Positions 24,835 to 32,205 of a stretch of DNA of 64,000 nucleotides are shown here, in pieces; position 1 is the first letter of the stretch, and each line of letters begins with the position of its first letter. The translations under genes and the position numbers were made by a program. Origin of the DNA: Deltaproteobacteria bacterium (lineage in GTDB: Bacteria > Desulfobacterota > Binatia > HRBIN30 > CADEER01); the NCBI GenBank assembly GCA_029262455.1, contig JAJCZJ010000086.1:62001-126000 (forward strand), in the 5' to 3' direction. The notes below the pieces were generated by a model. That model did no database searches. It was given only the letters and a program-made list of their open reading frames with translations, and was not told the origin of the DNA.

Positions 24835-25017
24835 CTACGCCGCGGCTTGCTTGGCAGGCGATGTCCTGGCCAAGAGGTCGACGATCTCGCGCCGACACGG
24901 AGCGCAGTTGCGGCCGGCGCCGGTGGCGGCGGCGATGGCAGCCGCTGAGTCCGCGCCCGCTTCGCGCAAGCGGGCGATGTCGCGGTCGGTAGTCCCTGTG
25001 CACTGGCAGATGATCAT
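24835..25017 (-). CDS. bfd: Bacterioferritin-associated ferredoxin
   Basis: 60 residues, typical for Bfd, a [2Fe-2S] protein that docks on bacterioferritin and reduces the stored iron for release. The four ligands are Cys4, Cys6, Cys38 and Cys41 (C-Q-C ... N-C-A-P-C), with G-A-G-R-N-C in the usual position. GGAG lies five bases before the ATG. The gene sits just upstream of bfr on the same strand and has two Fur-like sites ahead of it, consistent with induction under iron shortage. Confidence 0.92.
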   Translation of the reverse strand: MIICQCTGTTDRDIARLREAGADSAAAIAAATGAGRNCAPCRREIVDLLARTSPAKQAAA

Positions 25018-25042
25018 CGTGACTCCAGTCCTTAGCTGATTT

Positions 25043-25080
25043 TGAGACTCGTTTTCAAGTGGTTTTGAACACCATTTTCA
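25043..25080 (-). promoter_or_regulatory. Tandem Fur-box-like sites before bfd
   Basis: TGAGACTCGTTTTCA (25043-25057) and TGAACACCATTTTCA (25066-25080) each match 11 of 15 positions of the Fur core TGATAATNATTATCA. They lie 26-63 bases before the bfd start. Both are weaker than the sites before feoA and the porin-like gene, but two in tandem are suggestive. Confidence 0.55.
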
Positions 25081-25109
25081 AATTGCCCCAAAAATCGTTG
25101 CTGGGCCTA

Positions 25110-26549
25110 TTAAAATACGTAACCCAGGCCGATCTGGAGACCGTCGGGCAGGGTGCCACGCTGGCGATCTTCGATGCGATATTCCGATTTCAGGACGAGC
25201 TGAGGGATCGGCTTGTAGTGGAGACCGAATTCGTAGAAGTCGCGGCGCTGTGCGCGATCGCGAATGAAGCCGGTTGGCATGTCGTTCTGCGTGTCGAGCC
25301 AGGAGTATCGAAACCACGGCATCAAGGAATGGGTCGTTGTTGGCAGAATCAGCGGGAGAATGTCGTAGCCGAGCTCGGCGTAGGCGCCCAGCATCTGCTT
25401 GGCGATTGGTCCGCTGACTTCCGGATCGGCGCTGAGAAGGCCGGCGTCATCGATGAGCACGGTCGTGCCGAGGGCACGGAAATGCCAACTGTGGCGCTGC
25501 ACCTGGGTGTGAACCTCGTAGAGCTGGGTGAACACGCCGGCTTTGCGACGCATTTCTTCTGGCCCGAACTCTTGGTTCTGGCCTTGGTCTCCGACAAATG
25601 CGGAACCACTCACCGTCCAACCCCAATTTGCGATCGGCTCATAGTCGAGGCGACCGACGAAGGACCAATCGTTGGCAACCTCGCGGTTTCCTTTTTGACG
25701 CGCGTCGCGGAGGTTTGACTTGCTGAAGCCGGCGGCGTTGAGGCTGGTCACTGCGTAGGCGGCGTAGTTCAAGCCGGGCAGAACCTCGCCGAAGATGCCG
25801 GCGCCGTTGGCGCGCCAGGTCGTCGGGATGATCTGTCGCTCAACCGGCGGGCGTCGATTGCCGAGAAAGAACGGTGGCTCGTGGATCAAGTTCACGAAAC
25901 CCACCGGCGCTAAGATCATACCGCCTCGGACGTTGAACTTTGGGTGCAACAGGAAGTCGATGTTGGCAAACTCGACCGAGACACTGCCACTTCCCGCCGA
26001 CACCGTGCTGCCGCTAGTCGCATGCTCAAATTCGATTTCCGAGTTGAGCACGATCCAGTCATTGTACTTGTAGCCGAAGTAGAGGACGAAACGGAGGAAG
26101 TCGAATTCGTCGTCCTTGCCGGCCTTGTCCGAGACCTCGTTGCGGAAATGCGTTTCGCCGTAGCCGCCAATCGAGAGGCCCTGGTCGACTTGATAGACCT
26201 TCGAGGCAGCGGGACCCAGGCCGTAGACGCTCTTGAGTTCTTTCTTGTCAGGCAGGACCAGAGATTCGCGCAGGCGGCGCACTTCTTTTGCGAGAACACC
26301 TTGCTTGCGTTCAACTTCACCAACGCGTTCGTCGGAAGGGGCTGCCGCTGCGGGCGGCGGTGCCGGCGCCGGTTGTTCCTCTCGCTTGCGCAACTCCTCG
26401 CGCAGCTTGCGCAGCTCGTTCTGAAACTCTCGTTGCTGCGATTCGAGCTCATCGATGCGGTTGCGAAGAAGCTGATCATCGTCGGCCATCACCGCAGGCG
26501 TTAGGGTCGATGCGGCGACGAGAATTGCCGCCAAGATGATTCGGTACAT
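25110..26549 (-). CDS. Porin-like outer-membrane beta-barrel with N-terminal coiled coil
   Basis: 479 residues. A signal peptide (I-I-L-A-A-I-L-V-A-A-S-T-L-T-P-A-V-M-A) is followed by a coiled coil at about 24-60 (L-R-N-R-I-D-E-L-E-S-Q-Q-R-E-F-Q-N-E-L). A Pro/Ala-rich spacer and more heptads run to about 100, as in porins tethered by periplasmic coiled coils. The rest alternates hydrophobic/aromatic strands (S-I-G-G-Y-G-E-T-H-F, F-V-L-Y-F-G-Y-K-Y) and ends G-L-G-Y-V-F with the terminal Phe needed for outer-membrane insertion. It lies between bfd and feoB and has its own Fur-box-like site, so it is likely iron-repressed. Substrate unknown. Confidence 0.75.
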   Translation of the reverse strand: MYRIILAAILVAASTLTPAVMADDDQLLRNRIDELESQQREFQNELRKLREELRKREEQPAPAPPPAAAAPSDERVGEVERKQGVLAKEVRRLRESLVLPDKKELKSVYGLGPAASKVYQVDQGLSIGGYGETHFRNEVSDKAGKDDEFDFLRFVLYFGYKYNDWIVLNSEIEFEHATSGSTVSAGSGSVSVEFANIDFLLHPKFNVRGGMILAPVGFVNLIHEPPFFLGNRRPPVERQIIPTTWRANGAGIFGEVLPGLNYAAYAVTSLNAAGFSKSNLRDARQKGNREVANDWSFVGRLDYEPIANWGWTVSGSAFVGDQGQNQEFGPEEMRRKAGVFTQLYEVHTQVQRHSWHFRALGTTVLIDDAGLLSADPEVSGPIAKQMLGAYAELGYDILPLILPTTTHSLMPWFRYSWLDTQNDMPTGFIRDRAQRRDFYEFGLHYKPIPQLVLKSEYRIEDRQRGTLPDGLQIGLGYVF

Positions 26550-26590
26550 GTTCCGGGCCCCCGTATAGATAGGATTTCATCGAGAATGAA

Positions 26591-26609
26591 GTTGATAATC
26601 GTTTTCAAG
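26591..26609 (-). promoter_or_regulatory. Fur-box-like site before the porin-like gene
   Basis: GTTGATAATCGTTTTCAAG contains TGATAATCGTTTTCA, 13 of 15 matches to the Fur core. It lies about 42 bases before the ATG at 26549, where an iron-responsive operator would be expected. Confidence 0.7.
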
Positions 26610-26657
26610 ATTTGCCGATGGAAGTCAATAACCCCCCCGCCGGCCTAGGCGCGCCTG

Positions 26658-28895
26658 CTAGGTGATCGCCGGCAACCGGCTACCGATTTGGTAGACGAGC
26701 AGGGCGGCGATGTAGGCCAGGGTGGTCATGTAGACGAAGGTGAAAACCGGAGCGGCCCAAGAGCCTGTTTCTCTGCGCATGGTCGCCAGGGTTGCGGCGC
26801 ACTGCGAGCAGAGTGCGAAGAAGACCATGACGGATATCGCCACCGCGGGTGTAAAGATCGGCCGCCCGTCGGGCCACGTCGCCGCCTGCATGGTGGCCCG
26901 CAGCTCAGGGCTGCTCTCGTCTTGGCCGTCGCCGAGGCTGTAGATGGTTCCGAGCGCGGCGATGACGACTTCACGGGCGGGAAAGCTTGCGATCGTCGCC
27001 ATTCCGATGCGCCAGTCCCAGCCCAGCGGCTTGACCAACGGCTCGATGGTGATTCCGGCGCGGCCGAGGAAGGAACCGCGCAGTTTCTCGGCCGCCTCGG
27101 CGCGATCGAGTCTGTCGATCTCGACCTCATCCTGCGTCGCAGCGCGCGCCATGTCGTAGCGCGCTTGGACCTCGGGTTGCGTCGGATAGTACGACAGCGC
27201 CCAAATCACGATTGCGGTCGCCAGGATGACCGTGCCGGCTCGGCGCACGAAGGCCCATGATCGATCGTAGACGCGAAATAGGACGACGCGCCACGACGGG
27301 ATCTTGTACGGCGGCAGCTCCATCAAGAAGGGCACATCCGGTCCCTTGAGTCGTGTCTTCTTCAGTACCCAGGCGACCAAGGGGGCGACGACAATGCCCA
27401 CGAGGTACATTGCGAAGAGAGTGACTCCTTGCAGGCCGAGGACTCCAGCGACGGTACGGTTCGGAATGAAGGCGGCGATAAACAGTACGTACACCGGAAG
27501 GCGCGCACTGCAGCTCATCAATGGCGCGATGACGATGGTGGTGAGGCGATCGCGCCGATCTTCGATCGATCGCGCCGACATGATCCCAGGGACTGCGCAT
27601 GCGAACGAGGATAGGAGCGGGATGAACGAACGTCCGGATAGTCCGAACCCTGCCATGACGCGGTCCATCAGAAACGCCGCTCGGGCCATGTAGCCGGAAT
27701 CTTCCATGAGAGTGATGAGGGCGAAGAGAATGGCGATCTGCGGGACGAACACCAACACTGCCCCGGTCCCGCCGATGACGCCGTCGACAATCAGCGAGCG
27801 GAACGCGCCTCCTGGCAATACCGACCCGACGCCACTCCCCACCGCACCGACGAGCGTGTCGATGAGATCCATGAACGGCCCCGCCCACGTGAAGATGGCC
27901 TGAAACACCACACCCATGCTGATTAGAAAGAGCAATACGCCCCAGAATTTATGGGTCACGATGGCATCGATGCGCCGCGTCCATACGAAACGGGCAGCGC
28001 CGGCGCGATCGACCGTGACGTTGACTAGATCTGCGATCCACGCATAGCGCCGGTCGATCTCGGCGCCCGGGATGGCATGGCCGGCTGAACTCAAACGCTG
28101 CCGGGCTTCAGCAGCAGCAGCTCTGGCCTTTGCCGGCACGGCGTCGCCCAGCGCGTTTGACAGATAGCCGTCGCGGTCCATGAGGATGCGATGGGCGAGG
28201 AATCGGGTGCGCAGACTCTTGGTTTCAGCCGTGCCGTTTTCCAGCAAAGACTGCAGAACGTCGACTTCAGCAGCGATCTGGTCCGGGAGACCGACGCTCT
28301 GCGATGGGACTGACCCGGACGAAGAAGCCGTGTCGATGGCCTCCTTGAGTTGAGTGATTCCTTGTCGTTTCGAGGCGTGGATCGGAATCACCGGAGCGCC
28401 GAGCCGCTTGCTCAGCGTCCGATAGTCGATACTGATTCCCTCGCGCTTCGCCACATCCACCATCGTGAGAGCGACGACGACGGGCAACCCTGCCTCGAGG
28501 ACTTGGGTGAGCATGAAGAGGTTGCGGTCGAGATTCGTGGCGTCGACGAGGCAGAGCACGACGTGTGGCCGCGCCGTCGCGCCGCTGCCGATCAGAGCGC
28601 GTACCGCCACGACTTCGTCCGGCGCACGTGGAGTCAAAGAGTATGATCCCGGCAGATCGACCAGCATGAAATTGTGCTCGCCATTGACGAACGAGCCGAT
28701 CGCGCTGTCTACGGTAACGCCGGCGTAGTTGCCTGTGCGTTGCTTCAACCCGGTAAGGGCGTTGAACAGTGTCGTCTTCCCCGTGTTCGGGTTGCCGAGC
28801 ACGGCGACGACGAAGGGATTCTCCGGTCCTCCCAGGATGAGGTCTTGCGTCGCGCCCGCGAACTGGGGCGCGGGGTCGGTTGTTGCAGTCACCAC
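26658..28895 (-). CDS. feoB: Ferrous iron transport GTPase FeoB
   Basis: 745 residues, normal for FeoB. The N-terminal G domain has G1 at 34-41 (G-N-P-N-T-G-K-T), G3 D-L-P-G and G4 T-M-V-D, followed by the helical spacer. The membrane part contains the two gate regions with conserved cysteines (S-S-F-A-C-A-V-P-G-I and F-F-A-L-C-S-Q-C-A-A-T-L), seen in G-x-x-C-A-V-P-G-type motifs of the family. It is an inner-membrane Fe(II) importer. The start lies four bases after the feoA stop, so the two are translated together from the Fur-controlled promoter upstream. Confidence 0.97.
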   Translation of the reverse strand: MVTATTDPAPQFAGATQDLILGGPENPFVVAVLGNPNTGKTTLFNALTGLKQRTGNYAGVTVDSAIGSFVNGEHNFMLVDLPGSYSLTPRAPDEVVAVRALIGSGATARPHVVLCLVDATNLDRNLFMLTQVLEAGLPVVVALTMVDVAKREGISIDYRTLSKRLGAPVIPIHASKRQGITQLKEAIDTASSSGSVPSQSVGLPDQIAAEVDVLQSLLENGTAETKSLRTRFLAHRILMDRDGYLSNALGDAVPAKARAAAAEARQRLSSAGHAIPGAEIDRRYAWIADLVNVTVDRAGAARFVWTRRIDAIVTHKFWGVLLFLISMGVVFQAIFTWAGPFMDLIDTLVGAVGSGVGSVLPGGAFRSLIVDGVIGGTGAVLVFVPQIAILFALITLMEDSGYMARAAFLMDRVMAGFGLSGRSFIPLLSSFACAVPGIMSARSIEDRRDRLTTIVIAPLMSCSARLPVYVLFIAAFIPNRTVAGVLGLQGVTLFAMYLVGIVVAPLVAWVLKKTRLKGPDVPFLMELPPYKIPSWRVVLFRVYDRSWAFVRRAGTVILATAIVIWALSYYPTQPEVQARYDMARAATQDEVEIDRLDRAEAAEKLRGSFLGRAGITIEPLVKPLGWDWRIGMATIASFPAREVVIAALGTIYSLGDGQDESSPELRATMQAATWPDGRPIFTPAVAISVMVFFALCSQCAATLATMRRETGSWAAPVFTFVYMTTLAYIAALLVYQIGSRLPAIT

Positions 28896-28899
28896 TCGA

Positions 28900-29124
28900 T
28901 CAAACCAGCACGACGCGGCGCGCCTCGCGGGCGCGGACGGCTAGCTCAAATCCACGAATACCCACCTGAATCGGGTCGCCGAGGGGTGCCGTTCGAATGA
29001 ACCGCACGTGCGCCCCGGCGGTAAAACCCAGCTCGGCGAGCCGGTGCGAGAGACTGTCGTCACCCTCGACTGAGGCGACGGTGCCTTCTTCGTCCGGTGC
29101 GAGATCGGCGAGCGTTCGTCCCAT
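28900..29124 (-). CDS. feoA: Ferrous iron transport protein A
   Basis: 74 residues, a small SH3-like protein that associates with FeoB. Family features: L-A-D-L-A-P-D-E-E-G-T-V at the start, L-S-H-R-L-A-E-L-G-F-T-A-G-A, and R-T-A-P-L-G-D-P-I-Q-V near the end. No Shine-Dalgarno sequence precedes the ATG; the upstream bases belong to a palindrome carrying the Fur box. First gene of a feoA-feoB operon. Confidence 0.93.
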   Translation of the reverse strand: MGRTLADLAPDEEGTVASVEGDDSLSHRLAELGFTAGAHVRFIRTAPLGDPIQVGIRGFELAVRAREARRVVLV

Positions 29125-29126
29125 GC

Positions 29127-29168
29127 CGCTAGACGTTATTGAAAATGATTATCAATAGCAATCTAGCG
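29127..29168 (-). promoter_or_regulatory. Fur box within a larger palindrome before feoA
   Basis: The 19-mer at 29138-29156 contains TGAAAATGATTATCA, which matches the Fur core at every defined position but one. It is embedded in an interrupted palindrome whose arms are CGCTAGA...TTATTGA on the left and TCAATAG...TCTAGCG on the right. The palindrome ends two bases before the feoA ATG. Confidence 0.8.
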
Positions 29169-29195
29169 TGAAAGGGAGGTGGCGGCGGGGAATTT

Positions 29196-29222
29196 GGGGG
29201 CGCCGCCGTGCGCGGCGCCCCC
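29196..29222 (-). terminator. GC-rich hairpin downstream of the MbnP-like gene
   Basis: GGGGGCGCCGC (29196-29206) and GCGGCGCCCCC (29212-29222) form a perfect 11-bp stem with a five-base loop. It lies 26 bases past the MbnP-like stop on the minus strand and is flanked by AAATT rather than a true T-run. It separates the copper block from feoA. Confidence 0.6.
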
Positions 29223-29247
29223 ACCCAATTGCGTCTGGAGCCTGTGG

Positions 29248-30195
29248 CTACTCGACCCGAAACAGCTGCTGTGGCCCGGCGGGTGTAGCGCCGAAGGGCA
29301 GGCCGAGCTTGGGGAATACCGTCGCGCAGTCCATGTCGAATGGCTGTGATTGGCATCCGGGTGCCGTGCCTTCCTGATTCGACTCCAGATCAGCATCGGC
29401 CAGGACCTGGGCGATGTCGGCGATGATGACATTGGTGTCCGGATTGAACCCGGTGAGGGTAATCTCCGGGCGATTGGGATTCATACACTCTTCGGTTGGC
29501 GGGATTGGCGGAGCAGCGCCGTTACATCCGGTGCTACCGAGGTGCAGGTTGTAGTTGGTCGACGTATCAACGGGGCCGGCGAATGCGTCGATCCGGATGA
29601 ACTTGTAGCCGCCGTTCCAGTTCCAGAACATCGCCGAGATGTTCAACGGCTCGGTTTCGCTCTCGGCATCGCCGTGATTCATGTCGAATGGCACGCCGAA
29701 GTCGAAGCGAACCCCGGTGTAAACTCCTGCAGGTGCGGTGCCTCGAACACTGGTGTTGAGCAGATCGTTGCCGACAGTGCAGGCGATGGCTCCGTCCTCG
29801 AAGTCGAGCAGCGCCAGTGAGTCGCGCTGCCAGATTCCGTCTTGCTCGAGGGCGAGCGGTACCTCGTCGCCGGCGGGCGTCAGCAGGCGAACATTAGAAA
29901 CGTACAAGCGAAAATCATTGACCCGGAGATCCGTTCCCGCTGCTCCCATCCCTTCATAGGTACCGCCACATTCGAATGCCCGATCGCCAACCATCGCCGC
30001 GAAATTGATCTCGATCTGACGGTCGGCACACCCGTCTAGGGCGTTGCGCACCGCAGTGACCAATTCGGAGATCACGACCTGGCCGTTGCCGTCGCCATCG
30101 CCGACGCATTCGCCGTTCACACCGATTCCCCGCTGAGCGATGGCCACTGTTGCCATCGAAAGGACCAATACCATTGTCGTGATCACTTGTTTCAT
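29248..30195 (-). CDS. MbnP-family copper-binding-like protein with an N-terminal EF-hand half-module
   Basis: 315 residues, ATG 30195 with GAGGAG seven bases upstream. A signal peptide ends T-V-A-I-A. Residues about 30-57 hold one Cys-framed EF-hand unit (C-V-G-D-G-D-G-N-G-Q-V-V-I-S-E-L ... A-L-D-G-C). From residue 60 on it matches the MbnP / metallo-mystery-pair family (TIGR04052-type): F-A-A-M-V-G-D-R-A-F-E-C-G-G-T-Y, D-F-R-L-Y-V-S-N-V-R-L, A-L-L-D-F-E-D-G, G-V-P-F-D-M-N-H, M-F-W-N-W-N-G-G-Y-K-F, L-H-L-G-S-T-G-C. Known members bind copper through Trp-derived ligands and pair with a di-heme protein MbnH. No MbnH candidate is visible here. Last of three genes in a probable copper operon. Confidence 0.85.
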   Translation of the reverse strand: MKQVITTMVLVLSMATVAIAQRGIGVNGECVGDGDGNGQVVISELVTAVRNALDGCADRQIEINFAAMVGDRAFECGGTYEGMGAAGTDLRVNDFRLYVSNVRLLTPAGDEVPLALEQDGIWQRDSLALLDFEDGAIACTVGNDLLNTSVRGTAPAGVYTGVRFDFGVPFDMNHGDAESETEPLNISAMFWNWNGGYKFIRIDAFAGPVDTSTNYNLHLGSTGCNGAAPPIPPTEECMNPNRPEITLTGFNPDTNVIIADIAQVLADADLESNQEGTAPGCQSQPFDMDCATVFPKLGLPFGATPAGPQQLFRVE

Positions 30196-30284
30196 GGAAG
30201 TCTCCTCTTGTTGAACTCGTAACACTACTCTCGAGTTCCTTGTTCTGGTTGCGGGGCGAGCTGTCGCGGCGCCGTGGCCACCGG

Positions 30285-31427
30285 TCAGAATCGCCATGTC
30301 AACGCCCCCTGTATACGGTAGTCTGGCACGATCTGTAGAGCCGAGTTGTTTTGTTCGACGGGCAGCTGACCGCTCAAACTGGCTTGCAGCGATTCGCCCC
30401 ACGTGAAGTTGAGGGAGGGGCCGAGATATAGACCGGTGTATCCGGTATCGATCAGCTTGCGCCCCGAGAGCTTGTCGAGACCTTTGGTCTCTCCGGAGAA
30501 TTGGGCGGAGATGCCCAATGTATATCCGCGGCCGAGTCCGGTGTCGTCGAGCGCCAAGAACATTCCGGGGCCCACGCGCCAGAGTAGCTCGTTTGCGAAC
30601 TGGTAGTTGAAACGGCCCTGCGTGCGGAGGAAGTATTGCACCATTCCGGTTGCGTACAGGCGCTTCCAATTCGCGAAGAACCGCATGCCGACGAGACCGT
30701 CGACCGAGCCCGAACCGAGGGCGAGGTCATGCCCGTGGATGCCGCTTTCGGCGCCGGTTTCGTGTTTGCCGATCGTCGTTTGTCGTACGATCGGCGCCGG
30801 CGTGAGTCCGTTGTTTGCAGCGTCTGGGCCGAACCCCGGCAGTCCTCGTCCGGGGACATCGGGGAAGTCCGGAACTTCCTCTTCCCCTTCGGCTTCGGCG
30901 AGCTCTTCACGCAATCGCCCAGTTCGGCCAGTCGGTAGCTTGAGACCACCCATCAGCGTCAAGCGGAAGATTCCGGTATCGACCCAGCGGATCGGACTGT
31001 AGAGGCCGATGAGCGTCGTATCGCCAAAGCCCGTTTCGTCGCCTTTTTCGAGGCCTTCGTCGCCCAGGCGAGTGAATCTCCGTGAGACGATCGGGACATT
31101 GAGCTGTAGGCCCAGCGTCTCCGAAAAATTGTACCCGAGCAGGAACTGAGTGATCGAGCTGTTCATCCTCTCGCCTGGATTCGCAACCTTCTTGTCGCTG
31201 TCGCGCAAGGTTCCAAACCTGGTGAACTGCTCGGCCACACCGATCCGAAAACCGGTCCTGCCTTGTTGGACTTCTGTTCCTGTGTACACCGCACATAAAT
31301 CGCACGCACGTGCCGGCTGCTCGCTGGTGAGCGCAGCCATGACCAGCGCCGATAGTATATGCGGCCAGCGACACCTCAGTGCCGCCCGATCACGTCCGAG
31401 TGGACGCAACCCTAGAGCCACGAACAT
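30285..31427 (-). CDS. Outer-membrane beta-barrel with N-terminal CxxC
   Basis: 380 residues from ATG 31427 (AAGGA seven bases upstream). After a signal segment (L-S-A-L-V-M-A-A-L-T-S-E-Q-P-A-R-A) the mature protein starts C-D-L-C-A-V-Y-T. The remainder is a series of amphipathic strands with glycine/aromatic turns (G-F-R-I-G-V-A-E-Q-F-T, L-G-L-Q-L-N-V-P-I-V, L-M-G-G-L-K-L-P-T-G) and ends G-A-L-T-W-R-F. A His-rich loop (H-E-T-G-A-E-S-G-I-H-G-H-D) could bind metal. It lies 89 bases upstream of the MbnP-like gene. Together with the Cys-rich neighbour this suggests copper handling; direct evidence is lacking. Confidence 0.65.
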   Translation of the reverse strand: MFVALGLRPLGRDRAALRCRWPHILSALVMAALTSEQPARACDLCAVYTGTEVQQGRTGFRIGVAEQFTRFGTLRDSDKKVANPGERMNSSITQFLLGYNFSETLGLQLNVPIVSRRFTRLGDEGLEKGDETGFGDTTLIGLYSPIRWVDTGIFRLTLMGGLKLPTGRTGRLREELAEAEGEEEVPDFPDVPGRGLPGFGPDAANNGLTPAPIVRQTTIGKHETGAESGIHGHDLALGSGSVDGLVGMRFFANWKRLYATGMVQYFLRTQGRFNYQFANELLWRVGPGMFLALDDTGLGRGYTLGISAQFSGETKGLDKLSGRKLIDTGYTGLYLGPSLNFTWGESLQASLSGQLPVEQNNSALQIVPDYRIQGALTWRF

Positions 31428-31530
31428 TCTCGAATTCCTTTCCCAATCTGTCCCTCGGCAAGCCTGGAGATGCCCTGGCGAGGGCTGTCGACTCTGTGGC
31501 CGGCACGAGGCCGGCCGGTGGAGACGGCAC

Positions 31531-31929
31531 TTAGGGGGAAATCGGTGGCGGCGTGTCCAGTGACGCTTTGTGATTTGTGCGGGCCGCGCTTGGTACGCTC
31601 GAAAGCGCAATGGCGTCGAGTTGGACCCGAGTCGCCTGCGCTTCGATCAGCGTGAAGGGCGGCAAGAGGCTGCCTGACAACGTATAGGACGTCTTACACG
31701 GCGGCCGCCGCAGCTGCTCGCTTTCGCTAGAGCCGACCTTCGCTGCGCCGTGGCAGCGGGGTTTGGCCTTGTCGGCGATTTTGGAACCGCGGTGCTCGTT
31801 CTGTCCCTGCGCATGCATCGGGCAGTCGGTCGGGCAGTAGCCGCAGGCTTCGATCAGGCTTGCCTGCACTGAGACGGCGAACATCGCCAACCCGGCGATC
31901 AGCGCAATGGTGCGCCGAACCCGTCCCAT
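31531..31929 (-). CDS. Small Cys/Met/His-containing exported protein
   Basis: 132 residues from ATG 31929; an in-frame ATG at 31968 would add 13. The chosen start gives a standard signal peptide (R-V-R-R-T-I-A-L-I-A-G-L-A-M-F-A-V-S-V). The mature protein has C-G-Y-C-P-T-D-C-P-M-H-A-Q-G-Q, then K-P-R-C-H-G and P-P-C-K-T-S, a cluster of possible metal ligands. I know no family by name; similar Cys/His/Met patterns occur beside copper-resistance genes. First gene of the block running to 29248 and divergent from the Pro/Thr-linker protein. Confidence 0.6.
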   Translation of the reverse strand: MGRVRRTIALIAGLAMFAVSVQASLIEACGYCPTDCPMHAQGQNEHRGSKIADKAKPRCHGAAKVGSSESEQLRRPPCKTSYTLSGSLLPPFTLIEAQATRVQLDAIALSSVPSAARTNHKASLDTPPPISP

Positions 31930-32137
31930 TCTGCGGGGTGGGGCTGGCCCTGCTTCGAGCGTCAGCATCGGTACGAAGCATCACGGTATGCGTTGGATGA
32001 GTCAAGCGGGAGCCGGCTTTCCTGTCCCTCTGCAACGGTCGCAAGAGACCGGCGAATTTTTCACCAAATCTTCGATTGGTCTTGCGTTGGGATTTCTGAT
32101 TGGGTTTGGGATGGATTGTTCGTCGTGCGCCGGTTGC

Positions 32138-32180
32138 TTGGCGCATTCCCTGTGCGCTCGTTGGTTGGCGCATTCCCTGT
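32138..32180. repeat. 16-bp direct repeat
   Basis: TTGGCGCATTCCCTGT occurs at 32138-32153 and again at 32165-32180, 27 bases apart. Both lie in the leader of the next gene if it starts at GTG 32206. Confidence 0.8.
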
Positions 32181-32205
32181 CAGGTTTTGGATCAGAGGCG
32201 GTCAA

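Noticed and set aside
26640-26665. AGGCGCGCCT palindrome after feoB as a terminator
   Set aside because: Short palindrome overlapping the gene end, no stable asymmetric hairpin or T-run.
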